Positions 48,945 through 58,875 of a stretch of DNA of 64,000 bases are shown piece by piece. The notes under the pieces are model-generated. The model searched no databases. It was not told the origin of the DNA and saw nothing but the letters and a program-made list of their open reading frames with translations. How positions within the stretch are numbered: the first letter of the stretch is position 1; the number at the start of each line of letters is the position of its first letter. Source of the stretch: Salmonella enterica subsp. enterica serovar Choleraesuis (lineage in GTDB: Bacteria; Pseudomonadota; Gammaproteobacteria; Enterobacterales; Enterobacteriaceae); contig AP025685.1 of NCBI GenBank assembly GCA_022846635.1, forward strand, positions 1,550,001-1,614,000, in the 5' to 3' direction. Made by a program: the position numbers and the translations under genes.

Positions 48945-50071
48945 CGATTAACGGCAGTATTCAGACGCCGGATAGCTTCATTAAGCGTTGCTCTGGTGCA
49001 GCCAAAGTTAACGCGCATAAACTGCGGCTCGCCGAAATCAATACCGGCTGAGAATCCAAGGCCTGCCTGGCGGAAGAATCGGGCCGGATTATCGATACCC
49101 AGGCCGCTCACATCCATCCAGCCCAGATATCCGGCTTCGGGTTTATACATGGTCAGGCCCGGCAGGGCATTGACGGCACTTACCAGCTCATCGCGATTGC
49201 GGCGCAGATAATCGTTCTGGGCCGCCAGCCAGGGCGCACCTTCACGCCATGCGGCGCTGGCGGCAACCAGCGCCAGAATATCCACATGAGGAACAATACC
49301 CTGAGCGGTAGCTACAAAGCGGGCGCGCAGTTCCGGATTGGGGATAACGGCCATGGAAGCGCCCAGCCCGGCGATATTGTAGCTTTTAGATGGCGAGATA
49401 AGCGTAATGGAACGCTGGGCGGCGTCTTCACTGAGCGTAGCGAACGGAATATGGCTGACGCCCGGCTCCAGCAGTAATTCACTATGGATCTCATCACTGC
49501 AAACAATAAGGTCATGACGCTGGGCAAAGGCCAGGTGTTGTTCCAGCTCTGCGCGGCGATAGACCGTACCCGCCGGATTTTGCGGATTACACAGCATCAG
49601 CAGGCGTTCATTACCGGTTAGCGGAGCGGCGTTGAGATCAACGACCCAGCGGCCTTCGCTCAGGCGCAGAGGCGCATTAACCTGCGAGCGGCCCGCCAAC
49701 GCTGCGGCTTTGCGGAACGGCGGATAAATAGGCGTGGGGGCAATAGTTCCCTGTTGGGCATGGGTAAAGCTGCGTACACAGAGATTAAGGCCGCAAACCA
49801 GGCCCGGTAGTGGCACCAGCCATTCGGCTTTGGCACGCCAACCGTAGCTCCGCTCCAGATGCGCAAGAGTCACATCGATAAACTCGGGATTATCGATGCC
49901 ATAGCCGAATACGCCGTGCTCAATACGCGCTTTAAGCGCTTCGGTAATGCAAGGCGGCGAGCGGAAATCGGTATCCGCGACCCACATTGGCAAAATATTT
50001 TCCGGAAATTTATTCCACTTCACGCTATCACTGTGATGGCGGTCGATGCTCTCATCAAAGTTGAATGTCAT
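48941..50071 (-). CDS. MalY/PatB-family PLP C-S lyase (cystathionine beta-lyase type)
   Basis: A 376-residue fold-type I PLP enzyme. Features: LPMWVADTDFRSPP, GVFGYG, CNPQNPAGTVY, VCSDEIHSELL with the PLP aspartate, and SPSKSYNIAGL with Schiff-base lysine K229. This matches PatB/MalY C-S lyases, which split cystathionine or cysteine conjugates to thiol, pyruvate and ammonia; an aminotransferase role is possible. There is no mal gene nearby. It is divergent from cutC. Confidence 0.82.
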   Translation of the reverse strand: MTFNFDESIDRHHSDSVKWNKFPENILPMWVADTDFRSPPCITEALKARIEHGVFGYGIDNPEFIDVTLAHLERSYGWRAKAEWLVPLPGLVCGLNLCVRSFTHAQQGTIAPTPIYPPFRKAAALAGRSQVNAPLRLSEGRWVVDLNAAPLTGNERLLMLCNPQNPAGTVYRRAELEQHLAFAQRHDLIVCSDEIHSELLLEPGVSHIPFATLSEDAAQRSITLISPSKSYNIAGLGASMAVIPNPELRARFVATAQGIVPHVDILALVAASAAWREGAPWLAAQNDYLRRNRDELVSAVNALPGLTMYKPEAGYLGWMDVSGLGIDNPARFFRQAGLGFSAGIDFGEPQFMRVNFGCTRATLNEAIRRLNTAVNR

Positions 50072-50163
50072 GATAACTCCCCGCTGACGCTTAGAACGGC
50101 CAGATTAGCACACGGGGCCGGAGCAGAAGCCAGGAAGTAGCGGGATTTTTTTAGGAGTAATCA

Positions 50164-50907
50164 ATGGCTTTACTGGAAGTATGTTGTTATAGCGTGAGCT
50201 GTGCCCAGGTAGCTGAGGCCGCAGGGGCCGATCGCATTGAATTATGTGCGGCCCCAAAAGAAGGGGGCATAACGCCTTCATTGTCGACGCTGCGCCAGGT
50301 TCGTGCCACCGTGAATATTCCGGTGCATCCTATTGTGCGCCCGCGCGATGGCGACTTTTGTTACAGCGCCGGAGAGTTTGCCACCTTGCTGGATGATATC
50401 GCGGTAGTACGTGAACTGGGTTTTCCGGGCGTCGTGACCGGAGTGCTGGATGAAGATGGCAATATCGATGAACCGCGCATGGCGCAGATAATGGCGGCGG
50501 CAGGGGATATGTCCGTCACTTTTCATCGGGCATTTGATATGTGCCGTGAGCCATTGTTAGCGCTGGATTTATTAGGAAAACTGGGGGTCGCCAGAGTGCT
50601 AACTTCCGGGCAACAGATGAATGCAGTAGCAGGAATTGAATTAATCAGGGAACTAATTAGCAGAACCGATACTCCAATAATAATGGCTGGTGCTGGAGTT
50701 CGCTTAAGCAACCTTGAAGTGTTTCTAAAGGCAGGGGTAAAAGAGCTTCACAGCTCTGCCGGGCACTTCACCGCTTCACCCATGCGCTACCGCAATCCGG
50801 CGGTGAGCATGTCGGGAGCGGCAGATACCGATGAATACCGGCGTTACAGCGTAGACCCGCACGCTGTTGCCGCCATGAAGCAGGCTATCCAGGCTTTTAA
50901 CTGCTAA
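50164..50907 (+). CDS. cutC: CutC family protein (copper homeostasis)
   Basis: A 247-residue TIM-barrel protein: [27 protein letters not shown] at the N terminus, [24 protein letters not shown] and [10 protein letters not shown] match E. coli CutC. It was linked to copper tolerance; its biochemical role is unsettled. GGAG lies before the ATG. It is followed by a strong terminator. Confidence 0.93.
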   Translation: MALLEVCCYSVSCAQVAEAAGADRIELCAAPKEGGITPSLSTLRQVRATVNIPVHPIVRPRDGDFCYSAGEFATLLDDIAVVRELGFPGVVTGVLDEDGNIDEPRMAQIMAAAGDMSVTFHRAFDMCREPLLALDLLGKLGVARVLTSGQQMNAVAGIELIRELISRTDTPIIMAGAGVRLSNLEVFLKAGVKELHSSAGHFTASPMRYRNPAVSMSGAADTDEYRRYSVDPHAVAAMKQAIQAFNC

Positions 50908-50964
50908 TGGCAACGATTTTTTACCGCGCATCATGTCGCCCAATATGATGCTTGCTTGTACCAG

Positions 50965-50992
50965 GCCCCAGTACTTTGCTGGGGCTTTTTTT
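50965..50992 (+). terminator. Terminator after cutC
   Basis: GCCCCAG (50965-50971), seven-base loop, CTGGGGC (50979-50985) followed by seven T. Confidence 0.9.
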
Positions 50993-51063
50993 ATCTTTCC
51001 TGCGTGACGGTGGCAGTTATAGCTTTCACGGTTCGGTTAATTTAGTTTTAATGGAACTGCGTA

Positions 51064-51837
51064 CTAACGCATCAGGTAAAATGGTGCCAGCCGGATAAGG
51101 GAACGTGCGTATTTCAAAGTCCGATTGAATGACGTTCTTTCCCCACATTGAGTGGACTGACTGTCTCTTTCGGACTCAAGGTTACTGTTCTCCCGAGTGA
51201 CAATGGGGTGGGAAATAAACTCAGAGTAGTAAAAATGACTGATAACGCCGGCGTAATGCATCTCTTTCCAACTATCAGCACGGTGCAAACCTTTAAGCCG
51301 AGTCCAGTTTTGGATCTCCTTGCACATAGTTTTATGGATTAGGTAGCAGCAGGCGCGCCTGACTTTTTTCTGATTGCGGGTTACCCGGCGTAGCTTAATC
51401 GTACCCACAGATAAATAATTGAACATGCTGACGGCGATGGTGGGATGGGAGTGTAACCCTTTCATTCCACCCAGAAGGTACATATTTTTCGGCGATAATT
51501 TATCGGCAATATCCGGCACAAAATTATCGATAAAATGTCTGAACTGCCGGTCTACGGATACATCATCTTCCAGAACGATAGCCCATTCATGCCCTTCGGC
51601 AATTATTTTGTCGTAGACCTCCTGGTGACTCAGAGAGCAGGCTATCTCCCCGTTGGTCATAATATCGGTATGACCTCCAGTGTTGCGGCAGGATTCAATC
51701 CGGAGAGTGTTTTGCGGGTCCCGGGCATCAATGGCATCACTAAAAGTGAATCCGATGTCCAGGTCGTTCATTGCAGAGGCGATCTTTTCTCTGCGATAGA
51801 TATCCCTTGTGAGTGAAACAACATAAACAGGTAACAT
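51064..51837 (-). CDS. Glycosyltransferase family 25 protein (LPS-type)
   Basis: A 257-residue GT25 protein, the family of LPS and lipooligosaccharide galactosyltransferases. Visible: LPVYVVSLTRDIYRREKI at the N terminus, MTNGEIACSLSHQEVYDKII and the metal-binding EDDVSVD motif (WAIVLEDDVSVD). The ATG at 51837 is preferred over 51846 because AAAGGAG is nine bases upstream. Base composition looks richer in A+T than the neighbours, and no other surface-sugar gene is near, suggesting transfer as a single gene. Acceptor unknown. Confidence 0.82.
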   Translation of the reverse strand: MLPVYVVSLTRDIYRREKIASAMNDLDIGFTFSDAIDARDPQNTLRIESCRNTGGHTDIMTNGEIACSLSHQEVYDKIIAEGHEWAIVLEDDVSVDRQFRHFIDNFVPDIADKLSPKNMYLLGGMKGLHSHPTIAVSMFNYLSVGTIKLRRVTRNQKKVRRACCYLIHKTMCKEIQNWTRLKGLHRADSWKEMHYAGVISHFYYSEFISHPIVTRENSNLESERDSQSTQCGERTSFNRTLKYARSLIRLAPFYLMR

Positions 51838-52034
51838 AGCGCCCATCTCCTTTTGGCTATGCGTGCTATTTTAAACCAGTAAATCACCAATTGAAATGAT
51901 TGGTTACATGATGAAACTCTAACAATTACAACTTAGTGGCATGGATGGTTGAGGCGCTGTTGGTCTGTGATTGCTATTATATTCACAGTTTTAATGGCGA
52001 GATACGCAAGCGTATTTTGACAGGGATGAATGTT

Positions 52035-52868
52035 ATGTGGGTAGGTTTAGCGCTGGCGCTGTTAATTCTCGGAGTCAGTCCGCTGGCAGCGGGTACGTTG
52101 CTGGTAATAACCGTCCTACGGGCAGCGGTGGTCGGTGTGGTGGCACCATGGATGGCGGTAGTTGTCATTATCTCTTTTGTCCTGGCAGCCGTTTCTTCGC
52201 GTCGCTATCCGCAATTTACGCGCGGGCTGGTGCTTGAACTGCTACTGGTCGCGCTGGCTGTGGCGCTCACGGTACATCTGGTGCCGGGGTTTACTAACCT
52301 CAAAGTGCTGAATGGCGTGCACGTCGGGCCGCATAGTCTGCCGTTTTCCATGTATTACAACTTTGATAAAGCGTTAGTGCCATTTGTTTTACTATTGGCA
52401 CTGCCGGGGTTATTTGTACATAAGGCAGGCCGCACGCGTCCGTTCTGGCATTGGGGATTGCTGGCAGCAGCGATTCCGGGGCTGCTATTATTGGCGGTTG
52501 CGCTGGGTGGTTTGAGGTTTGAGCCGCACCTGCCAGCATGGCTGGGGAAGTTTGCCCTGGCGAATCTATTTTTTGTGTGTCTGGCGGAAGAGGCATTATT
52601 TCGCGGCTATTTACAGCGGCGGTTAATGCATTTTCTGTCTCCGGGTCAGGCATTAGCCGCTTCGGCGGTGATTTTTGGCCTGTTGCATTGCGCAGGGGGG
52701 CCATTACTGGTTATCTTTGCGGGCCTGGCTGGTGTTATCTACGGTCTGGCGTGGTTGTGGAGCGGTCGTTTGTGGGTAGCGGTGTTATTTCATTTCGCCC
52801 TCAATTGCGTGCATCTGCTGCTATTTACTTATCCGGCTTTACAGCATAGTGCGAGTGCCGGGTTTTAG
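52035..52868 (+). CDS. CPBP-family intramembrane metalloprotease-like protein
   Basis: A 277-residue membrane protein with about eight hydrophobic segments. The C-terminal half has the CPBP (Rce1-like, ABI) motifs: EE-x3-R (CLAEEALFRGYLQ, E185, E186, R190), F-x3-H (VIFGLLHCAGG) and H-x3-N (LFHFALNCVH). All expected catalytic residues are present. The ATG at 52035 follows AGGGA; starts at 51936 and 52026 are possible. Substrate unknown; in some bacteria this family handles bacteriocin maturation or immunity, but no bacteriocin gene is visible nearby. Confidence 0.75.
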   Translation: MWVGLALALLILGVSPLAAGTLLVITVLRAAVVGVVAPWMAVVVIISFVLAAVSSRRYPQFTRGLVLELLLVALAVALTVHLVPGFTNLKVLNGVHVGPHSLPFSMYYNFDKALVPFVLLLALPGLFVHKAGRTRPFWHWGLLAAAIPGLLLLAVALGGLRFEPHLPAWLGKFALANLFFVCLAEEALFRGYLQRRLMHFLSPGQALAASAVIFGLLHCAGGPLLVIFAGLAGVIYGLAWLWSGRLWVAVLFHFALNCVHLLLFTYPALQHSASAGF

Positions 52869-52885
52869 AATGAAAGAGATTAAAG

Positions 52886-53104
52886 ATGAATTCAAAACAG
52901 GTGAGGACGGGGTGTATCTGGCTAGTGGCCGGTATTATTTGTGGTTTGCTGGCAGCTCATTTTCCAGAGAGAGCACCTATCGTCACCGTGATTATGGTTG
53001 TGATAGCAGGCTGGTTCGTTCGCGCGCTGCCGCTGCGTGAGCGCCTTCTGACCGCTGGCTCCCTGCTGGTAGGGTTTGGCGGCATTCTGCTGTTACTGCG
53101 CTAA
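52886..53104 (+). CDS. Small inner-membrane protein of unknown function
   Basis: A 72-residue protein with two or three hydrophobic stretches (CIWLVAGIICGLLAAHF, IVTVIMVVIAGWFV, LLTAGSLLVGFGGILLLL) separated by short charged loops. It starts 17 bases after the CPBP gene in the same direction, so co-transcription is likely. The ribosome site is weak (AAAG). I do not recognise the family. Confidence 0.55.
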   Translation: MNSKQVRTGCIWLVAGIICGLLAAHFPERAPIVTVIMVVIAGWFVRALPLRERLLTAGSLLVGFGGILLLLR

Positions 53105-53141
53105 TCGCAAGTTTGCTGGCCGGTTGCGGCCAGCAAATGTC

Positions 53142-54353
53142 TTACCCGTTCAGTAGTTTCTTCAATACCACGCTTTCGTCGGTCAATTGCTCTGCACTGA
53201 GCGTTTTGCCGCTGGCAATAAGCTGTCGCAATACCCGAATTTCCCGCCCCTGATTGAGGGTGACTGCACCCGTTAATTTCCCGTTTTGTAGAGCCAGCCA
53301 GATAGCTTTTCCGCCGTCGGGCGTTCCGCGTACCAGCCAGTTCTCATGTGCCATTGAACCAATAAACTGAATGTTTGCTTCGTATTGATCGGTCCAGAAC
53401 CAGCCAGGAACCGCTTCGGGTTGCGGTTGGTCGAGCAGGGTGGCGGCGACAATTTGTGCCTGACGGTTGGCATTTTCCCAGGTTTCCAGGCGCTCTGGCG
53501 AACCATTGACGCGGCGTACCCGGGTAACGTCACCGGCTGCGAAGATGGCCGGATGACTGGTCTGGCCCTGAGGGTTAACGATGATGCCGTTATCAGTCTC
53601 AAGCCCGGCTTCACGCGCCAATTCATCACAGGCGGTAATACCGATGCCGTAGATAACCAGGTCGCCCTGCAGTTCGCGTCCATCCTGGAGGGTGAGAGTG
53701 ACTTGATTTTCCCGGACAGAAGCTGCCTCAATGCAGGCATTCAGTAAGATATTGACCCCGGCTTCGGCATGGCGGTTAATCAGCCATTCACGGACGGGGT
53801 GCGGGGCATTGCGGCCCATTACCGTTGGCCCGGCCTCCAGCACGGTGACGTCGCAGCCGCGATGTCGCGCTGATGCCGCCAGCTCCAGCCCGATAGTGCC
53901 TGCGCCCACCAGCAGTACCCGACGGCCCGGTTTTAGCTCTTCCCGCAGGCGCTCGGCGTCCGCAGCGCTACGTAACGTGTGGCTACAGGAGCCCAGTTTA
54001 TCTAGCAATGGCAAGCGACGGGCGCAAGCGCCGGTAGCTAATACCAGACGATCGAAATGCTCTTCGCTGCCATCAGCCAGTTGCAGCTTCTTACGGTCGG
54101 TATCCAGTCCAACCACTTTTTGCGCCAACTGAATGCTAACGTGATTATCCTGCCACCAGTTTTCAGGAAGAACCGGAGTGAGCCGTGGATCTTCATCACA
54201 CAGCATTGCTTTGGACAGCGGCGGGCGCTCGTAAGGCAAATAGGTTTCTTCGCTTAAAACTTTCAGCGTGCCATCGAATCCTTGCTGGCGTAGCGCGGCA
54301 GCGGTCATTGCCGCAGCCTGGCCCCCGCCGACGATAATAATTGTCTGATTCAT
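53142..54353 (-). CDS. hcaD: 3-phenylpropionate/cinnamate dioxygenase ferredoxin reductase HcaD
   Basis: FAD/NADH reductase that feeds electrons to the Rieske ferredoxin HcaC. The 403-residue protein has the FAD motif IIIVGGGQAAAMTAAALR at the N terminus, RPPLSKAML, the NAD motif VLLVGAGTIGLELAASA near 147-163 and FAAGDV near 272. Strong similarity to E. coli HcaD. It is the last gene of hcaEFCBD, nine bases after hcaB. Confidence 0.93.
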   Translation of the reverse strand: MNQTIIIVGGGQAAAMTAAALRQQGFDGTLKVLSEETYLPYERPPLSKAMLCDEDPRLTPVLPENWWQDNHVSIQLAQKVVGLDTDRKKLQLADGSEEHFDRLVLATGACARRLPLLDKLGSCSHTLRSAADAERLREELKPGRRVLLVGAGTIGLELAASARHRGCDVTVLEAGPTVMGRNAPHPVREWLINRHAEAGVNILLNACIEAASVRENQVTLTLQDGRELQGDLVIYGIGITACDELAREAGLETDNGIIVNPQGQTSHPAIFAAGDVTRVRRVNGSPERLETWENANRQAQIVAATLLDQPQPEAVPGWFWTDQYEANIQFIGSMAHENWLVRGTPDGGKAIWLALQNGKLTGAVTLNQGREIRVLRQLIASGKTLSAEQLTDESVVLKKLLNG

Positions 54354-54362
54354 CGTGACTCC

Positions 54363-55175
54363 TTACAGACTGAGGCCTGCGGCGACGTGGCGAATACCGC
54401 GAATAGCCAGGCCTGCGTCGGCATTGATCATCACGCCGCTTAGCGCCCGATTGTTGCGCCGTGAAGCTAGCAGCAGGTAAGGGCCGGTAAAGTCATCCGG
54501 CTCCGGGAAAAATTGCAGCGGAAGAATGGCGGCGATTTTTTCCGGCGTAAGAGATTGCATAATTGAGGTTTGATCCTGGCCAAGAGCCTGCGGTCCGCGC
54601 AGATCGCTGGCCATGCCGCACGGGCCGACGCCATTAACCCGCACCTTTGGCGCCAGCTCATAAGCCAGCTGGCGGATAAGTCCGGTAGCGGCATGTTTAC
54701 TGGCGGTATACAGCGGCCCGCCGCCGCCAGGATACCAGGCTGCATTCGATAATGTGAAAATCATGCTTCCCTGGCTGGCGATAAGGGCTTCAGAGCAGGC
54801 TTTCGCGCCGAGCAAATAGCCAAGCAGATTAACGCTAAAAAGTTCACGAAAACCATTTTCCAGGGCCTCTGGCGCGGTGGCAACCAGCGAGGCATTGTGA
54901 TCCCAGATCCCGGCGTTGCCGATAAAACAGTCCAGTCGGCCATATTTATCCAGCGTTTGGCTGACGGCCTGTTGGTTGTCAGCAAAGCAGGTGACGTCGC
55001 CTTCCACCGCCAACACCCGATCGCCAAAGCGTTCGCGCAGGGCGTGGACTTTGTCTGCCGAACGCTCCAGTACGGTGACCCGAGAGCCTTCCTCAATAAA
55101 TCGTGCGGTTAGCGCCAGCCCAAGACCGGAGCCTCCGCCGGTTATCAGAATAACTTCATCGCGCAGGTCGTTCAT
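54363..55175 (-). CDS. hcaB: 2,3-dihydroxy-2,3-dihydrophenylpropionate dehydrogenase HcaB
   Basis: Short-chain dehydrogenase that re-aromatises the cis-dihydrodiol to 2,3-dihydroxyphenylpropionate. The 270-residue protein (same length as E. coli HcaB) shows the NAD motif GGGSGLG (13-19), NAG (87-89), S143, and catalytic Y156-x3-K160 (YTASK). The ATG at 55175 has GGAGGAGG upstream and overlaps hcaC by four bases; the longer frame to 55307 is rejected. Confidence 0.93.
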   Translation of the reverse strand: MNDLRDEVILITGGGSGLGLALTARFIEEGSRVTVLERSADKVHALRERFGDRVLAVEGDVTCFADNQQAVSQTLDKYGRLDCFIGNAGIWDHNASLVATAPEALENGFRELFSVNLLGYLLGAKACSEALIASQGSMIFTLSNAAWYPGGGGPLYTASKHAATGLIRQLAYELAPKVRVNGVGPCGMASDLRGPQALGQDQTSIMQSLTPEKIAAILPLQFFPEPDDFTGPYLLLASRRNNRALSGVMINADAGLAIRGIRHVAAGLSL

Positions 55176-55489
55176 GCCTCCTCCTGAATCTGAATGTAGA
55201 CCTTGCCACCTTCGACTTTGACGGGCCAGGTGGGCAGTGGGTCGGTAGCCGGCAGACACATAGCCCGTCCGGTTTTCAGACAGAAGCTGGCGGCATGTAG
55301 CGGGCATTCAACGGTGGCGTCATCTTCCACATAACCTTCTGACATAGAGGCGTTGCCGTGGCTGCATCTATCGTTTAGCGCATAAAATTCGCCGTCGACG
55401 TGAAACAGGGCGATACCAGGACCGGCATCAATACGCATGGCTTCTCCGTCGCCGAGATCGGCGACGCTACAGGCTTCGATATATTTCAT
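55172..55489 (-). CDS. hcaC: 3-phenylpropionate/cinnamate dioxygenase ferredoxin HcaC
   Basis: A 105-residue Rieske ferredoxin that carries electrons from HcaD to the HcaEF oxygenase. Ligands of the 2Fe-2S cluster are C42-x-H44 and C62-x2-H65 ([16 protein letters not shown]). It overlaps hcaB and touches hcaF by one base. Confidence 0.93.
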   Translation of the reverse strand: MKYIEACSVADLGDGEAMRIDAGPGIALFHVDGEFYALNDRCSHGNASMSEGYVEDDATVECPLHAASFCLKTGRAMCLPATDPLPTWPVKVEGGKVYIQIQEEA

Positions 55490-56007
55490 CAGAACAATAC
55501 ACTCAGGTTATGGGAGGTAATCACCGCCTGATCGAGCACGATATGGCGGCCAATTAAACGCCAGCCGGAGTTGTCCGGACTGCGTTGTACCAAATCTTCA
55601 CGAACGCCGATGTAGGTCATCTCGTCGCGCTCTTTTTGGGCGCGATAGAGTAAATAGTTGACCCGAACGTGAAAGCGATCGGGATGTTCGGTTTCGCAAA
55701 CCTGGCAGTTCGTTATCAGATGGCGGGTACGCGATGGCGGTTCTTCGGCCCAGGCCATGCCGGTTTCCAGGCGGGCGATGCGGCGCTCAAGCTGGTCTTT
55801 ATTATCATTAAAGATCCAGGTGGTGGGCGGCTGCTTGCCTTTACGCCGGTCGCGGGTCTGGGCGTTCACGGTGGTGCGCATGGTGTAACTTATCTCCTCA
55901 TGCAGCATGTCCAGCCAGTCGCGAAAGCGCCAGTCATCGAGCATGGCGGCTTCCTGATATAAAAACTGAGTAATTTCATGATGTAACTGGAGGCTTACTG
56001 GGTTCAT
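55489..56007 (-). CDS. hcaF: 3-phenylpropionate/cinnamate dioxygenase small subunit HcaF
   Basis: Beta subunit of the ring-hydroxylating dioxygenase. The 172-residue protein (same length as E. coli) has the SnoaL-like/ring-hydroxylating beta fold: [31 protein letters not shown] and [26 protein letters not shown]. It overlaps hcaE by four bases. Confidence 0.93.
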   Translation of the reverse strand: MNPVSLQLHHEITQFLYQEAAMLDDWRFRDWLDMLHEEISYTMRTTVNAQTRDRRKGKQPPTTWIFNDNKDQLERRIARLETGMAWAEEPPSRTRHLITNCQVCETEHPDRFHVRVNYLLYRAQKERDEMTYIGVREDLVQRSPDNSGWRLIGRHIVLDQAVITSHNLSVLF

Positions 56008-57365
56008 TTCATCACCTCCTGCTGCCAGGCTTTCGTTTTTGCGGTGACTTCATCCCAGCTTTCACTGGTTAGCAAATCGGCCCAGCGTTGATACATGCCG
56101 CGGGCTGCGGTTTCTGAGAAAATGTCATTGGTGATGCCGGGTATCCCGTCGCTGCGGAGCTGCTCACGCCCAAGCCCCATCTCCAGGCACAGAGAGGTAC
56201 GGCGCGCGCGGTTGCCTTTGAGTAGCTTCTGAATTTCACACCAGTTCTCTGAATCATCCTGCTCCAGGAATCCGGCGGGGCCGAATGCGCGGGTGGCGCT
56301 GTTTTCGAATGCTGCTTTCACTTCATCAGAAGCGGCTTTGTCAGCAATGCAGAATGCCCATACTTCAACTTTATCCGGGCCGCGTGGATGCCAGACGCGC
56401 AGCGTCGCGGTGCCATTTAGCCATGAAAGCGTAGGGAAAATGTTGTTATGTCCGGCAAGGCGCAGAGCGCGTACCTGGCCCAGCCGCTGCTCGGCTTCGG
56501 CGTAGGTTTCTCGGTAGTAACTGGCAACGGCACCGTCTACCCAAACGTTGGCATCCGGGCTGTCAGTCATGAAAAAGCCGCTGCCGTGTCCGTCCTGGCC
56601 AAACTGTACTGCACCTTTGGCGGTTTCCCAGACCGGGCGTGCGGTCTGGCCTTCACCCAGGGTGCGGGCCTGTTCTTCCGGGCTGGCACCCAGAACCTGC
56701 ACTGCGGAAGCATGGCTGTAAAGCGCGTGATACTGGTCGCTGGCGAACTGCTCAGCCGGGAACTTCCAATTACAGTCGATAATCCATTTTTGGACGCCGC
56801 CAACGATTTCGGTGCCGCCTTCGCGACGGTCGAGCATACCGTCCAGATACCAGGCCATATCGCCCAGGTATTCGGTTAACGGCGGCGCGCTGTTGTCCCA
56901 GTTGCCGAAGATAAGCCCTTTATAACTCTCAACGCCGGGTACTTCATTAAGTCCCCAGTGTTTTTTGCACAGGCCGTTAGGATAGGCGCGCTCCTGAAGC
57001 GGTACGTCGATAAGCTCGCCGTTAATACCGTATGACCAGCCGTGGTAAGGGCAGGTGAAAGCGCGGGTGTTGCCGCAGTCAGCATAACTCACGCGCATCG
57101 CCCGGTGGCGGCACTGGTTGAGGAAGGCTTTGATGCTGCCGTCTTTCTGACGAACGACCACCACGGCGTCTTCGCCCATCCAGGTATTAAAGTAGTCACC
57201 GGCTTTAGGAATCTGGCTTTCATGGGCCAGAAACAGCCAACAGCGGCCAAATATTCGTTCCAGTTCGAGCTGATAGATCTCCGGGTCGGTATAGATTTGT
57301 GGCGTTACCCGGCCATTGCGGGTATCGATGAGTTGGTAGATGTCCTGGGGTACTTTTGCGGTCAT
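56004..57365 (-). CDS. hcaE: 3-phenylpropionate/cinnamate dioxygenase large subunit HcaE
   Basis: Catalytic alpha subunit that adds O2 to the ring of 3-phenylpropionate or cinnamate. The 453-residue protein (same length as E. coli HcaE) has the Rieske site C85-x-H87 and C105-x2-H108 and the mononuclear iron site D210-x2-H213-x4-H218 ([11 protein letters not shown]). GAGGAAA precedes the ATG. First gene of hcaEFCBD, divergent from hcaR. Confidence 0.95.
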   Translation of the reverse strand: MTAKVPQDIYQLIDTRNGRVTPQIYTDPEIYQLELERIFGRCWLFLAHESQIPKAGDYFNTWMGEDAVVVVRQKDGSIKAFLNQCRHRAMRVSYADCGNTRAFTCPYHGWSYGINGELIDVPLQERAYPNGLCKKHWGLNEVPGVESYKGLIFGNWDNSAPPLTEYLGDMAWYLDGMLDRREGGTEIVGGVQKWIIDCNWKFPAEQFASDQYHALYSHASAVQVLGASPEEQARTLGEGQTARPVWETAKGAVQFGQDGHGSGFFMTDSPDANVWVDGAVASYYRETYAEAEQRLGQVRALRLAGHNNIFPTLSWLNGTATLRVWHPRGPDKVEVWAFCIADKAASDEVKAAFENSATRAFGPAGFLEQDDSENWCEIQKLLKGNRARRTSLCLEMGLGREQLRSDGIPGITNDIFSETAARGMYQRWADLLTSESWDEVTAKTKAWQQEVMK

Positions 57366-57484
57366 TTTATTTTTTCCTCGTGCGGGGCGATGAATTGACC
57401 TTCTTTTTTTAGGGCTTAGTAATGTTGCTTTTTGGTGATAATCTTGTGAAATATTTAATATCTACCAGCTGATAGGTTTTGCTT

Positions 57485-58375
57485 ATGACCGGGAAAGGAA
57501 TGGAATTACGCCATCTGCGCTACTTTATTGCCGTGGCCCAGGAGCTGAATTTTACCCGGGCTGCCGAAAAGTTGTTCACCTCTCAGCCGTCATTAAGCAG
57601 TCAGATTCGGGACCTGGAATCCAGCGTTGGCGTAGCGTTATTTGAACGAGATCGTCGCCGGGTTGAGCTGACGGCAGCAGGGCTGGTGTTTTTAGAAGAC
57701 GCGCGCGATATTCTGGCGCGGGCAGAAAGTGCCCAGGCCCGGGCGCGTCGGGCAATGCAAGAGGAACACAGCCTGTGCGTGGGTTTTGTGCCTTGTGCCG
57801 AGGTCAATGTATTGCCTCATGTCATGCCGCCTTTGCGCGAGCGCTTTCCACAAACAAAAATTTCTCTGATGAGCCTGATAACTACGGTGCAGGAGGAGAA
57901 ATTGCTGAGCGGTGAGCTGGATGTCGGTTTTATGCGCGCGCCGATTTATAGCACTGATATTGAATCCCGCGTGGTGTACCGCGAGTCTCTGATGGCGGTA
58001 TTACCTGCCGGGCATGCTTTGGCCGGGGAGCCCGTTATTACACCGGGTCTTATTAACGGCCAGGAGTTTATTTCTACTGATCCGGAGTTCTCGGGTTCAC
58101 TACCTGAGCTGGTTCAGGCGTGGCTCGGCGCCGAACAGTGCCTGCCGCAGATTGTTCAGACCGGAACCAATATTCTGGCCACGATGAATCTTGTGGGGAT
58201 GGGGCTGGGGATATCGATTTTACCGGCCTATATGGAGTGCTTTAATGCCGGTAGCGTTATTTTCCGCCCGCTGACGCCGAATCCGCCAGAGATAGAGTTA
58301 CTGATGGCCTGGCGGCGTGATGATGAAAATCCAGTATTACAGGACATGCTCAAGCTGTGTTTGGAAACGGAATAA
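57485..58375 (+). CDS. hcaR: LysR-family activator HcaR
   Basis: Activator of the hca operon in response to 3-phenylpropionate or cinnamate. Winged helix-turn-helix MELRHLRYFIAVAQELNFTRAAEKLFTSQPSLSSQIRDLE, then an effector domain with FISTDPEFSGSLPELVQAWL and TNILATMNLVGMGLGISILPAYM, close to E. coli HcaR. The start could be ATG 57485 (AGG eight bases upstream) or ATG 57500 (the MELRHLR start of homologues, but with AAAGGA touching it). Divergent from hcaE as in E. coli. Confidence 0.9.
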   Translation: MTGKGMELRHLRYFIAVAQELNFTRAAEKLFTSQPSLSSQIRDLESSVGVALFERDRRRVELTAAGLVFLEDARDILARAESAQARARRAMQEEHSLCVGFVPCAEVNVLPHVMPPLRERFPQTKISLMSLITTVQEEKLLSGELDVGFMRAPIYSTDIESRVVYRESLMAVLPAGHALAGEPVITPGLINGQEFISTDPEFSGSLPELVQAWLGAEQCLPQIVQTGTNILATMNLVGMGLGISILPAYMECFNAGSVIFRPLTPNPPEIELLMAWRRDDENPVLQDMLKLCLETE

Positions 58376-58486
58376 CATTAGGTTTTTAGATAAATTGGCA
58401 TATTTAATCACCGGCGATATCGACATTAAGCGGTTAACCGGGTATACAGATGCGGTTAATTTTTTTATCTTAGCAAGGAATAGCTT

Positions 58487-58726
58487 ATGTTTAGTTTTGA
58501 TAAATTAATCACCCCAAAAATCATCACAGTATTGTATATATTGACACTGATTGCGTTCATTCTCAGCGCTATTGTCGCCATGGTTCACGGTGAGATAGGA
58601 ACCGGTCTCGGTCTGCTGGTCACGGCAGTTTTCAGCCGCATATTTTTTGAGTGCGTGATGGTGGCATTTAAAAATAACGAATATTTACGCCGGATTGCAG
58701 AGTCGCTGGAATCACGTCCACTGTAA
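58487..58726 (+). CDS. DUF4282 small membrane protein
   Basis: A 79-residue protein with the DUF4282 pattern: FSFDKLITPKIITVLYILTLIAFILSAIVAMV, then VFSRIFFECVMVAFKNNEYLRRIAESL. Two membrane segments; function unknown. AAGGAA precedes the ATG. It is monocistronic, with a strong terminator after it. Confidence 0.75.
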   Translation: MFSFDKLITPKIITVLYILTLIAFILSAIVAMVHGEIGTGLGLLVTAVFSRIFFECVMVAFKNNEYLRRIAESLESRPL

Positions 58727-58751
58727 TTTACGCCTGTAAGTTCGAATGATT

Positions 58752-58785
58752 AAAAACGGCGCTGATTTATATTAGCGCCGTTTTT
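58752..58785. terminator. Terminator after the DUF4282 gene
   Basis: AAAAACGGCGCT (58752-58763) pairs with AGCGCCGTTTTT (58774-58785). Confidence 0.88.
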
Positions 58786-58875
58786 CTATTACTTGTTTAA
58801 ACTATCATCTAAGTGATTTTTAGCTGCGGGCTGCTATTTATTGCCAGACAACTAAATTTATTATGGAGTGAGTGA

